DNA from: Candidatus Caenarcanales bacterium
GTDB lineage: Bacteria > Cyanobacteriota > Vampirovibrionia > LMEP-6097
Direction: 5' to 3'
Length of the DNA: 23,946 nt
Assembly: GCA_021299565.1 (NCBI GenBank)
Contig: JAJTHA010000147.1
Span: 1-23,946, forward strand
In this document: positions 7,393 through 14,309 of the stretch, one piece after another
Position numbering within the stretch: the first letter of the stretch is position 1
Layout: the number at the start of each line of letters is the position of its first letter
Position numbers and translations under genes: made by a program
Notes under the pieces: model-generated
Seen by the model: the letters and a program-made list of their open reading frames with translations, nothing else
Databases searched by the model: none
Told to the model about the DNA's origin: nothing

Positions 7393-8352
7393 ATGAAGAT
7401 TGCAGTTGTCGGCTGCGGCCATTGGGGCAAAAATTTAGTTAGAAATTTTTATGAGCTTGGTGTGCTAGCAGCAGTTTGTGACCATAGCAAAGCTAGTGCT
7501 GATCATGTCATCGCAAATCATCCTTCTGTAAATTTTACTTTCAATTATCAAGATATCTTGGAGGATAAGCCAATTACCGCAGTTGTGATTGCAACTCCTG
7601 CTAACACTCACTATGAGTTAGCCTATAAGGCTCTTGAAGCTAATAAGCACGTTTATGTAGAAAAGCCATTAGCCAAAACTTTTAACGAGGCAGTTGATTT
7701 GCATAAATTAGCCGAGCAAAAATCTTTGATTTTAATGGTGGGGCATTTGCTTTTGTATCATCCTGCAGTAAATAAACTTAAAAATTTAATTGCTTCTGGT
7801 GAGCTTGGTACGATTCAATACATCAATTCTGATAGGCGCAATTTTAATAGAAGTCAGCAGCGAGATACAAATGTCATGTGGGATCTAGCGCCGCATGATA
7901 TTTCTATGATGTCGTATATTCTCAATACAGAGCCAGAAATTATTACTAGTGCTCGTGGATGGTCTAATAATAATGAGATTGTAGAGGTAGTGCATTTGGA
8001 TTTTACTTTCCCAAACAACATCGGAGCTCATATTCACAACAGTTGGTTGGATCCTCAAAAACAAGCTTTACTTACAGTTAATGGTAGTAAAAAAACTGCA
8101 GTTTTGAATGATACATTTAAAGAAAACAAATTAGAAATCTATTCTCGCAACGATGACGGCTCTATCACCGTAGAGAAGCCGGTTTATTCTAATGATGAGC
8201 CACTTAGATTAGAGTGCAAACATTTTTTAGATTGTATTTTGCACAAGACCACTCCAACAAGTGATGGGAGCAATGGTTCTTTTGTCGTGCGCTACTTAGA
8301 AGAATGTGAGTCTAAGATGATAGTTAACAGTACATTAGCTGCTCATTCATGA
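7393..8352 (+). CDS. Gfo/Idh/MocA family NAD(P)-dependent oxidoreductase
   Basis: A 319-residue sugar or sugar-nucleotide dehydrogenase. The N-terminal Rossmann fold has GCGHWG (7-12) for the dinucleotide and VVIATPANTH (64-73). The family's EKP signature is at 90-92, with its lysine in the active site. The C-terminal alpha/beta domain contains WDLAPHDI (163-170), whose His is the usual catalytic residue in UDP-GlcNAc(A) 3-dehydrogenases of the WlbA/WbpB type. The resemblance to that subgroup and the neighbouring LCP, glycosyltransferase and lipoprotein genes suggest a role in making a surface-glycan sugar; the substrate is inference. Its stop overlaps the next gene's start (ATGA, 8349-8352), so the two are translationally coupled. 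Confidence 0.88.
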   Translation: MKIAVVGCGHWGKNLVRNFYELGVLAAVCDHSKASADHVIANHPSVNFTFNYQDILEDKPITAVVIATPANTHYELAYKALEANKHVYVEKPLAKTFNEAVDLHKLAEQKSLILMVGHLLLYHPAVNKLKNLIASGELGTIQYINSDRRNFNRSQQRDTNVMWDLAPHDISMMSYILNTEPEIITSARGWSNNNEIVEVVHLDFTFPNNIGAHIHNSWLDPQKQALLTVNGSKKTAVLNDTFKENKLEIYSRNDDGSITVEKPVYSNDEPLRLECKHFLDCILHKTTPTSDGSNGSFVVRYLEECESKMIVNSTLAAHS

Positions 8353-8672
8353 AAAAATTAGCCATAGCGATTTTTGTTTTTTTTGCAGTTCTGAGTGCTT
8401 TAATATATTTCACCAAAGCAAGACAGTATGAGGCTTATATCTTTGAAGAGAAATCTTCTGTTGTAAAAAAATATCAATTCAACCCAAATCTTGCTAACGC
8501 AAGAGAGTTTGATAATTTACCTGGCATTAGTTCAAAATTGGCTCAGGCAATTATTAATGATAGAGCAATGAATGGACGATTTAATTCTATAGATGATTTG
8601 ATGAGAGTTAAAGGCATTGGACCAACTAAACTCGCAAATATTCGTGAATATCTGACAATGCAAGCTTTATAA
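8349..8672 (+). CDS. ComEA-like membrane-anchored helix-hairpin-helix DNA-binding protein
   Basis: A 107-residue protein with one N-terminal hydrophobic anchor (about 4-22) and a short linker. The C-terminal double helix-hairpin-helix domain (about 43-105) reads FNPNLANAREFDNLPGI, then GRFNSIDDLMRVKGIGPTKL. This is the ComEA pattern, normally NINTA...LPGIG...GxFxsxeDLxxVxGIG. ComEA binds incoming double-stranded DNA outside the membrane during natural transformation. Here NINTA has become FNPNLA and the first LPGIG is LPGIS, so DNA affinity may differ. It starts inside the stop of the upstream dehydrogenase gene, although their functions look unrelated. With dprA at 14306 it supports a competence capacity. 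Its stop codon lies inside the -10 hexamer of glyQ. Confidence 0.85.
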   Translation: MKKLAIAIFVFFAVLSALIYFTKARQYEAYIFEEKSSVVKKYQFNPNLANAREFDNLPGISSKLAQAIINDRAMNGRFNSIDDLMRVKGIGPTKLANIREYLTMQAL

Positions 8673-8673
8673 T
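8668..8673 (+). promoter_or_regulatory. -10 element of glyQ
   Basis: A consensus TATAAT ends 7 bases before the glyQ ATG at 8681. It includes the TAA stop codon (8670-8672) of the upstream ComEA-like gene. The predicted glyQ transcript would begin at the start codon. No clear -35 was recognised. Confidence 0.5.
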
Positions 8674-8680
8674 ATTCATC

Positions 8681-9550
8681 ATGCTTAGTTTTCAGGAAAT
8701 AATTTTCACTCTAAATAAATTCTGGTCTGATCAAGGTTGTATTATTATGCAGCCATACGATACAGAAAAAGGAGCTAGCACCATGAACCCAGCCACTTTT
8801 CTAAGGGTTCTTGATGATAAACCTTGGCGTATGGCTTGTATAGAGCCTTGTAGAAGACCTACTGATGGACGTTATGGGGAGAATCCAAATCGTCTGCAGC
8901 ATTATTTTCAGTATCAAGTAATCCTTCAACCAAACCCATTGAATTCACAGGATTTATACATAGACAGCTTAAAAGCGCTTGGCGTTGATCCTTTGCAGCA
9001 TGATATTAGATTTGTTGAGGATAATTGGGAAAGTCCTACTTTGGGTGCTTGGGGCTGTGGCTGGGAAGTTTGGCTTAATGGCATGGAAATCACTCAATTT
9101 ACCTATTTTCAGCAAGCAGGAGGTATAGAAATCAAACCTGTTGCCGTAGAGCTTACTTATGGCTTGGAAAGAATTGCGATGTATTTGCAGAGTGTTGACT
9201 CGGTGTTTGATTTGGTTTGGCATGAGCATGCTGGACAGAAAATTTATTATAGAGATATCTATCACCGTAATGAAGTTGAGCAGAGCAAATATAATTTCGA
9301 GATTTCAAATCCTCAACGATTATTCACTTTGTATAGAACGTATTTTGAAGAAGCACAAGCTTGCTTAGAAGCTCAGCAAGCAATTCCGGCTTTTGATTAT
9401 GTCTTGAAATGCTCCCATACTTTTAACTTATTAGATGCTAGATCTGCTATCAGCAAAGATGAAAGACAAAACTATATTCTTGAGATTAGATCATTAGCAG
9501 AGAAGACGGCAAAATTATATTTATCTGGAGCGCTTATTGTGACTACTTAG
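8681..9550 (+). CDS. glyQ: glycyl-tRNA synthetase alpha subunit
   Basis: GlyQ is the catalytic alpha subunit of the bacterial alpha2beta2 glycyl-tRNA synthetase, which charges tRNA-Gly using ATP. The 289-residue protein is the standard length and very well conserved. It shows SFQEIIFTLNKFWSDQGC at the start, QPYDTEKGASTMNPATF, IEPCRRPTDGRYGENPNR, FVEDNWESPTLGAWG and ELTYGLERIAMYLQ. The beta subunit gene glyS, often next to it, is absent here: the next gene is a branching-enzyme homologue after a repeat-filled gap. glyS must therefore lie elsewhere. ATG 8681 fits both the family N-terminus and the TATAAT placed 7 bases before it. Confidence 0.97.
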   Translation: MLSFQEIIFTLNKFWSDQGCIIMQPYDTEKGASTMNPATFLRVLDDKPWRMACIEPCRRPTDGRYGENPNRLQHYFQYQVILQPNPLNSQDLYIDSLKALGVDPLQHDIRFVEDNWESPTLGAWGCGWEVWLNGMEITQFTYFQQAGGIEIKPVAVELTYGLERIAMYLQSVDSVFDLVWHEHAGQKIYYRDIYHRNEVEQSKYNFEISNPQRLFTLYRTYFEEAQACLEAQQAIPAFDYVLKCSHTFNLLDARSAISKDERQNYILEIRSLAEKTAKLYLSGALIVTT

Positions 9551-9575
9551 TCACTAGAGCATGAAAGTAAATTTG

Positions 9576-9669
9576 AAAGTCACTGCGAGCCGCGGAGCGG
9601 CGCGGCAGTCCAGTTTACTGGTGCATCGTGGACTCCCACGACCTGCTACGCAGGTCTCGGAGTGACTTT
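9576..9669. repeat. multi-hairpin GC-rich palindromic repeat element
   Basis: A roughly 94-base element, far richer in GC than its surroundings, fills much of the glyQ to branching-enzyme gap. The outer arms AAAGTCACTGCGAG (9576-9589) and CTCGGAGTGACTTT (9656-9669) are inverse complements at 13 of 14 positions. Between them lie smaller hairpins: CCAG/CTGG (9610-9621), CGTGG/CCACG (9627-9640) and ACCTGC/GCAGGT (9641-9655). The overall fold is a multi-branched stem. The arms look like the interspersed palindromic repeats of the GTCATTGCGAGC type known in several AT-rich genomes. Such an element could terminate transcription after glyQ or be a non-autonomous mobile repeat. Confidence 0.75.
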
Positions 9670-9707
9670 ATAGTTATAGATTTGTTTTATTGCTGAGTAA
9701 TTATCGC

Positions 9708-9736
9708 TTGTAGCAAAGAGAAAGATCTAATACACT
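9708..9736 (+). promoter_or_regulatory. promoter of the branching-enzyme homologue
   Basis: TTGTAG (9708-9713) and TACACT (9731-9736) are spaced by 17 bases, a standard sigma-70 layout. The -10 ends 8 bases before the ATG at 9745, again predicting a leaderless mRNA. This is one of the few start regions here with a plausible -35. Confidence 0.5.
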
Positions 9737-9744
9737 AATGATAG

Positions 9745-11379
9745 ATGCTTAAACTTAGCGATAAGCAAAATCAAAAAAATCAAATCTCTGAGTATGATGT
9801 CTATTCATTTACTCAGTCAGTTCATTATCATAGTCATCATTTTTTGGGTTCAAGAATTTTGACTAATTCTCAAAAGCAGCAGAGCACGCAATTTACTTGT
9901 TTTGCTCCAAATGCACAAGCGGTATCTTTAATTGGTGATTTTAATCAATGGTCCAGAACTAGTCATCCAATGAAACAAATAGCAGAGACAGGGATTTGGA
10001 CATGTAGTATTCAATCCAATTTAAGATCAAGTTTTTATCAATACGCTCTAATATCTAATTCACATACCGAATTGATTTTAGATCCATTCTCTAGATTATT
10101 AGATAGTGGGTCGCGAGTTGCTTCCAAAGTTGTGGATGATAGCTTTGAAGCTTATTCATGGAATGACAATACTTGGATAAGTAATAGAGAAACAATTGAA
10201 CTTTCGGATAAGCCAATTAGCATTTTGTCAATTGATCTCAGGGATTATTATTCAGCAGAAGTGCTCACATATCAGGAATTGGCTAAAGAGTTTGTCGCAA
10301 GAGCCCAAGAAGTTAATGCAAGTCATATTGAATTTAAAAATTTATATGAAAATATTTTTGAATTTGAGAAAAGTTCTAGTCTCAGTGAAAGTTTTTATTT
10401 TGCTGTTGCAGCTAGATTTGGTCAAGGCTGTGATTTAAAATGTTTGATCGATTTTGTTCATCAGAATAATATTGGAGTGGTTTTGAATTTACCAATATTA
10501 GGCATTAACTTTTCTAAAAAAGAACAGTTGAACACGTTGCTATCTGCTTTAATATTTTGGTTAGAAGAGTTTCATGTTGATGGATTTAATATGGGGCAAA
10601 TCGCTGCTTTGTTAAGTCGAACAAGTTATAATGTCAAATCTTTTCTTTTACAAATCAATCAGGTACTGCATAGTAGAAGTAAAGGGGTTTTTACTTTTGT
10701 TGAGGATGAGAGTGGCTGTCCTGATTTAACTAAGCCTGGCTTTCTTGGTGGTTTAGGTTTTAATATGAAAAGTAATATTTATTTCCCAAATGAAATAAAT
10801 AAGTTTTTCAAAAATACAGAGAATAAGGCTCATGATTTTGTGTGTTCTTCAATAAATCTTTTTGCCGAAAACTTTATTATTGATATGGATAAGCTTGATC
10901 TTGATTTGGATCTGTTGAAACTTATTTTGCCTTATTACTTTACGGTGCCAACCAAAAAACTTTTTTCGGATAATTTTATAAAAAGATTTGAGCAAAATTA
11001 TTTTGCAGATTTATCTAAGATTTATTTTGATCATAAAGTCTTTCATCAAAGTGATTTTCGTGATGTTTGCATGGAGTGGGTTAAATATGGTGAAGAACCT
11101 GGTGTTTATGCATATTTGCGCTGGTCAAGAGATTATAGTGAACAGGCGTTAATGGTGATGAATCTTTCCGAAAGTTCTTATAATTCTATTTGTTTTGGAG
11201 TTCCTGAAACGGGTTTTTATCAACAGATTTTTGATAGTAATGCCGAGAAATATACTAAGCGTAAGCGTGATTACCTTGATGGTGTTTATGCAAGTCTGGA
11301 ATCTAGAGATTTCAGACCTTATTCTTTGTGTATTGATTTGGAGCCCAGATCGTTTTGTATTTATTATCTAAGGAACTAA
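9745..11379 (+). CDS. degenerate glycogen branching enzyme (GlgB) homologue, probably inactive
   Basis: A 544-residue protein with the GlgB domain order but shorter than the usual 630-730. Residues about 53-71 (FAPNAQAVSLIGDFNQW) form a CBM48-type N-domain. The barrel region retains NNIGVVLNLP and FHVDGFNMGQIAALLS (276-291), then FVEDESGCPDLTKP followed by GGLGFNMKSN (318 onward). The C-terminal all-beta domain is recognisable (FGVPETGFYQQIFDS). In active GlgB the barrel motif is DGFRxDAV, with Arg and the nucleophile Asp; here it is DGFNMGQI, so Arg is Asn and Asp is Gly. GVxLDWVP is GVVLNLP, the segment between that strand and the nucleophile strand is shortened, and no HDE motif is visible. 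A binding or regulatory role is inferred; a dying gene is the alternative, but the frame is intact. Confidence 0.8.
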   Translation: MLKLSDKQNQKNQISEYDVYSFTQSVHYHSHHFLGSRILTNSQKQQSTQFTCFAPNAQAVSLIGDFNQWSRTSHPMKQIAETGIWTCSIQSNLRSSFYQYALISNSHTELILDPFSRLLDSGSRVASKVVDDSFEAYSWNDNTWISNRETIELSDKPISILSIDLRDYYSAEVLTYQELAKEFVARAQEVNASHIEFKNLYENIFEFEKSSSLSESFYFAVAARFGQGCDLKCLIDFVHQNNIGVVLNLPILGINFSKKEQLNTLLSALIFWLEEFHVDGFNMGQIAALLSRTSYNVKSFLLQINQVLHSRSKGVFTFVEDESGCPDLTKPGFLGGLGFNMKSNIYFPNEINKFFKNTENKAHDFVCSSINLFAENFIIDMDKLDLDLDLLKLILPYYFTVPTKKLFSDNFIKRFEQNYFADLSKIYFDHKVFHQSDFRDVCMEWVKYGEEPGVYAYLRWSRDYSEQALMVMNLSESSYNSICFGVPETGFYQQIFDSNAEKYTKRKRDYLDGVYASLESRDFRPYSLCIDLEPRSFCIYYLRN

Positions 11380-11405
11380 GTGACCCAAGAGTCGACTAAT
11401 AGTTA

Positions 11406-12680
11406 GTGCCGACAAAAAATCTCAAGAAAGACAAGTCATTACTTAATATCGTTGATTCAAGTCAAATCTTCAATCACAAAAACAGATTTTATACTTCAAG
11501 TGATTTTTTGAAGGATACTTGGAAGCAGTCTAAACGCAGTTGGGGACATAGTTTGCATGGCATGGCATCTCGTTCTGGTTCTTTTCCACCCTCTTTAGCT
11601 GATTATTTTATTAGAAATTTTTCTTTGGAAGGAGATACAGTTTTTGATCCTTTTTCCGGGAAGGGTACTACAGCTCTTCAAGCTTGCCTTACAAAGCGTA
11701 TGGGTATTGGTTTAGATGTTGCCCCTGAAGCTTATGCTCTTACCGTTGCTAAGACAATTAGTATCAAGCACGAAGATGCTTGTAGGTATTTGGAAGCATT
11801 GGAGCTTCCAGTGATTAACAAAAAAGAACTGAATCAAGTTCCGAAAGAAGTAAAGATTTTTTATCACCCAGAGGTGCTTACTCAGATATTGGCTTTTCGC
11901 AAGGCTATTGAAAATGACTATTCCTTTAGGCATCTAAGTTATATGGACGTGCCTGAGTATGAGGCAAAATCAAAGAGATTGAATTCACATTATGCGCAAT
12001 ATTGGGTTGGTGTTTTAATAGGTATTTTGCATGGTTCATCTGATTTGAGTTTGAGCGTTTCGTGTTCGCATAGTTATAGTATGGCTCCAAACTATGTAGC
12101 TAATTATTCTTTGAAGCATGGTCTGGAAAAGCCTTTGAGAGATCTCAAGCAGTGTCTTATTAAACGTTCTTTAAAGCTTCAATCAGATGGTCATCTTGAA
12201 TATCCCGGTAAAGCTCTTTTGGGATCAGCAATGCAACTACCAAAAACTCTAATGAATCAGGTTGATTTAATTGTTACAAGTCCACCTTATTTTACTGCTC
12301 AGAGTTATGCTTGGGACAATTGGCTTAGAGAATGGTTTTTGGGTTTTGATTTTAAAGAAGTTAGAAAACAAACTCTTCATACTGCGGTAGAAGACAAGTA
12401 TCGCATCGCAATGAGAGAGCATTTAGAGCAAGCTTATCAGGTCCTGAAATCCGGTCGCTGGGCTTTTTATGTTGTCGGTGATGTGATCAAAAAAACAAAA
12501 AAATCTTCTTATAAAATCATCACTGCCGAAATCATTGCTCAAGAAGCAGAAGAGTGTGGTTTTGATGTTGAGTTGATTATCAATGATGATATTCCAAGCA
12601 CTCGTTGTTATAATCATGCGTTTCTGAAAGAAGATCAAGGTCTTAAGCTTGATCGAGTAGTTTGTCTTTATAAGAAATAA
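11406..12680 (+). CDS. orphan DNA methyltransferase (N6-adenine/N4-cytosine class)
   Basis: A 424-residue SAM-dependent amino-methyltransferase. The SAM-binding motif I DPFSGKGTT is at residues 81-89 and the catalytic motif TSPPYF at 291-296, followed by WDNWLREWFLGF as in many TSPPY-type DNA methylases. The order (motif I first, about 200 residues, then motif IV) matches the alpha-like arrangement, with the middle segment as the likely target-recognition region. TSPPY occurs in both N4-cytosine and N6-adenine enzymes, so the modified base cannot be named. No restriction endonuclease lies next to it, so it looks like a solitary methylase, or its partner is elsewhere. The GTG start at 11406 is the first in-frame option. 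I see neither a clear Shine-Dalgarno nor a clean -10 nearby, so the start is less certain. Confidence 0.85.
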   Translation: MPTKNLKKDKSLLNIVDSSQIFNHKNRFYTSSDFLKDTWKQSKRSWGHSLHGMASRSGSFPPSLADYFIRNFSLEGDTVFDPFSGKGTTALQACLTKRMGIGLDVAPEAYALTVAKTISIKHEDACRYLEALELPVINKKELNQVPKEVKIFYHPEVLTQILAFRKAIENDYSFRHLSYMDVPEYEAKSKRLNSHYAQYWVGVLIGILHGSSDLSLSVSCSHSYSMAPNYVANYSLKHGLEKPLRDLKQCLIKRSLKLQSDGHLEYPGKALLGSAMQLPKTLMNQVDLIVTSPPYFTAQSYAWDNWLREWFLGFDFKEVRKQTLHTAVEDKYRIAMREHLEQAYQVLKSGRWAFYVVGDVIKKTKKSSYKIITAEIIAQEAEECGFDVELIINDDIPSTRCYNHAFLKEDQGLKLDRVVCLYKK

Positions 12681-12689
12681 TAGTAAAAG

Positions 12690-12775
12690 TGGTGGGCTTG
12701 AAGAGAGTCGAACTCTTATGCCGCTAGGGCACTTGATCCTAAGTCAAGCGCGTCTGCCAATTCCGCCACAAGCCC
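12690..12775 (-). tRNA. tRNA-Leu (anticodon UAG)
   Basis: On the minus strand the 86 bases fold as a class II tRNA. The acceptor strands are GGGCTTG (12775-12769) and CAAGCCC (12700-12694), followed by discriminator A and an encoded CCA (12692-12690). The anticodon stem CTTGA/TCAAG encloses the loop CTTAGGA, with anticodon TAG reading CUN leucine codons. A long variable arm (TGCCCTAGCGGCA) and the T arm with GTTCGAC follow. It lies 9 bases downstream of the methyltransferase stop on the opposite strand, and a decayed copy of its 5' half lies upstream. Confidence 0.95.
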
Positions 12776-12786
12776 ATTGATGATCT

Positions 12787-12795
12787 TGAATACCA
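12787..12795 (-). promoter_or_regulatory. likely extended -10 of tRNA-Leu
   Basis: Read on the minus strand, TGgTATTCA fits an extended -10 element ending 11 bases before the 5' end of mature tRNA-Leu, leaving a short 5' precursor trailer for RNase P. The matching position upstream of the decayed tRNA copy reads TGCAATCA and no longer resembles a promoter. Confidence 0.35.
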
Positions 12796-12860
12796 AAATT
12801 GGTTTGGTTTTAGCAGATAATCAACAAAGCAACTCAAGATCTATTGTCTTCGTTGAAAGC

Positions 12861-12887
12861 GCAAAAAAGATTATCAATCTTTTTTGC
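12861..12887. repeat. perfect 12-bp hairpin between tRNA-Leu and its remnant
   Basis: GCAAAAAAGATT (12861-12872), loop ATC and AATCTTTTTTGC (12876-12887) form a perfect 12-bp stem with a 3-base loop. The stem is mostly A-T and has no free T tract after it, so it is a poor classical intrinsic terminator, although it would form in RNA of either strand. It sits exactly where the decayed tRNA copy stops resembling the real gene. Confidence 0.7.
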
Positions 12888-12921
12888 TTAGTCTCGCGCG
12901 TCTGCTAAACGCCACAAGCCC
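12888..12921 (-). pseudogene. decayed 5' half of a tRNA-Leu copy
   Basis: On the minus strand this begins GGGCTTGTGGCG, identical to the first 12 bases of tRNA-Leu. It continues TTTAGCAGACGCGCGAGACTAAG, matching the D arm and the first half of the anticodon arm with a few changes and a short deletion. Similarity also extends upstream (TCAAGATCA then ATGGG in both). It stops near the anticodon and is replaced by the hairpin at 12861-12887. There is no variable arm, T arm or 3' acceptor strand, so it cannot make a tRNA. A partial tandem duplication that decayed is the simplest origin. Confidence 0.75.
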
Positions 12922-12991
12922 ATGTGTGATCTTGATTGCAGAATCACCATCAAGAACTTATTTAAAATAGCATATTTCCTCTCACTTCTTG

Positions 12992-13003
12992 TGCTTAAAT
13001 AAT
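12992..13003 (+). promoter_or_regulatory. candidate -10 region of yggS
   Basis: TGcTTAAAT (12992-13000) fits an extended -10 ending 11 bases before the ATG at 13012. An overlapping AATAAT (12998-13003) ends 8 bases before it. Either predicts a leader of a few bases at most. The region is very AT-rich, so the exact element is uncertain. Confidence 0.35.
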
Positions 13004-13011
13004 TATTAGAC

Positions 13012-13677
13012 ATGGCTATACAAGTCAAGCTAAAAGAATTAGATCAATCCCTCAGTGGCGATATTAGTTCAGGCAAGATCAAACTAATCGCAGTTAGTAA
13101 ATACGCAACAGACGATCAAGTCAAGGAAGCCTACGTGGCAGGTTTAAGGGATTTTGGTGAAAATTATGTACAAAAAGCCCTAGAAAGACAACAGCGCTTA
13201 GAGCCATTTTTAATTGGTAAAGAAAAAATCCGTTGGCATCTTTTGGGTCCTTTGCAAAGCAATAAGGTAAATAAAGCAGTGGGTTTTTTTGAGTATATTC
13301 AGTCTGTTCATTCATTTGAACTTGCTGAGCAAATAAATTTACGGGCTCAAAAATTAAATCTTACTCAGAAAATACTTCTACAAGTCAATTTTACTGGAGA
13401 CAAGAATGGTTTTATGCAAGATCAGCTTCTTCTACAATACCCTTCCTTATTGGCTTTGAAACATACACAAGTTTGTGGCTTGATGACTATGGGCCGATTT
13501 GGGGACCCTCGGGCCACAGAAACAATATTTTTATCAATGCGTCAGCTAAAAGAGGTATTGCTCGCTTTGCAAGCTAATGATAAGTTTGAATTATCAATGG
13601 GGATGAGCGAGGATTATCAAATCGCTGCTAAGTTTGGAGCAACGATGATAAGAATTGGAAAGAGCCTATTTAACTAA
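13012..13677 (+). CDS. yggS: YggS/PROSC/PipY-type PLP-homeostasis protein
   Basis: A 221-residue single-domain PLP-binding barrel of the COG0325 family, which buffers pyridoxal phosphate and affects amino-acid and vitamin B6 balance; it has no known enzyme reaction. The PLP lysine is K30 in LIAVSK. Other family marks are FGENYVQKA, WHLLGPLQSNK, VCGLMTMG and LSMGMSEDYQIA, followed by GATMIRIG near the C-terminus, which binds the cofactor phosphate. Length is normal. It is followed 26 bases later by sepF on the same strand. This pairing is known from Cyanobacteria (pipY near sepF) and Firmicutes (ylmE-ylmF), and an operon is likely. Confidence 0.95.
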   Translation: MAIQVKLKELDQSLSGDISSGKIKLIAVSKYATDDQVKEAYVAGLRDFGENYVQKALERQQRLEPFLIGKEKIRWHLLGPLQSNKVNKAVGFFEYIQSVHSFELAEQINLRAQKLNLTQKILLQVNFTGDKNGFMQDQLLLQYPSLLALKHTQVCGLMTMGRFGDPRATETIFLSMRQLKEVLLALQANDKFELSMGMSEDYQIAAKFGATMIRIGKSLFN

Positions 13678-13703
13678 GGTAAGGGAGCGAAGCAAAATTG
13701 AAC

Positions 13704-14309
13704 ATGAATAAGAAAATGTGGATGGCACCAGATCAAGCAGTTTATGCTGAAGGATTTGAAGATTTATTTAAAGTCAATCCAGAATATCAGATTCCAGCCC
13801 CGAGCCCAGGCATTAGAGAGCGCTTGACTAAACTACTAGTAAAGGATAAAAATAGTATTATGAACCACAACCACGAAGATTTCAATTTTAATATCGGTAC
13901 TTTGTTTAATAGAGTTAAGCAAAACCCAAGTCAAAACAAAGAAGTGCAAATGCCAAGTCAGGCAATGCCTCAAGCTATGAGCAAGAGCGCTCCGCAACTA
14001 CAACTAGTTCAAGCTCCAACGGCTCAAGTGAATATAGTGGTTGTAGAGCCAAGAACATTTGAAGATAGTTTAGAGATTGTCAATCATCTTAAAGAGAGAA
14101 AATCAATTATTGTTAATTTGCAACATTTAGATAGAGATGTGTCACAAAGAGTTATTGATTTTGTGAGTGGTGCAACCCTAGCTCTAGATGGTACTCAAGA
14201 AAGAGTGGGTCATGGAGTATTCATCTTCGCTTCTATGAACTGTCAAGTTCAAACAGAAGCAGAGGGACTCAGAAACTACAAAGATCTTTTCTCTAAAAGT
14301 TTCGGTTAA
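13704..14309 (+). CDS. sepF: cell division protein SepF
   Basis: SepF binds FtsZ and tethers the division ring to the membrane in bacteria lacking FtsA or alongside it. The 201-residue protein has a long N-terminal region with a Gln/Pro/Met-rich linker (about 72-108). The compact SepF core follows at about 109-182: VNIVVVEPRTFEDSLEIVNH, the LQHLDRD turn, RVIDFVSGATLALDG and HGVFIFAS. The usual short N-terminal membrane-binding helix is not obvious in MNKKMWMAPDQAVYAEGFED. The start is uncertain: TTG 13698 and ATGs at 13704, 13716 and 13722 are in frame, and AAGGGAG (13681-13687) is a weak Shine-Dalgarno best spaced for TTG 13698. It overlaps the convergent dprA by four bases, both stops lying in TTAA at 14306-14309. 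Confidence 0.88.
   Translation: MNKKMWMAPDQAVYAEGFEDLFKVNPEYQIPAPSPGIRERLTKLLVKDKNSIMNHNHEDFNFNIGTLFNRVKQNPSQNKEVQMPSQAMPQAMSKSAPQLQLVQAPTAQVNIVVVEPRTFEDSLEIVNHLKERKSIIVNLQHLDRDVSQRVIDFVSGATLALDGTQERVGHGVFIFASMNCQVQTEAEGLRNYKDLFSKSFG

Noticed and set aside
12861..12887. Hairpin as an intrinsic terminator of tRNA or of the remnant
   Set aside because: The stem is A-T rich, the T tract is inside the stem rather than after it, and it lies upstream of tRNA-Leu in the direction of transcription.
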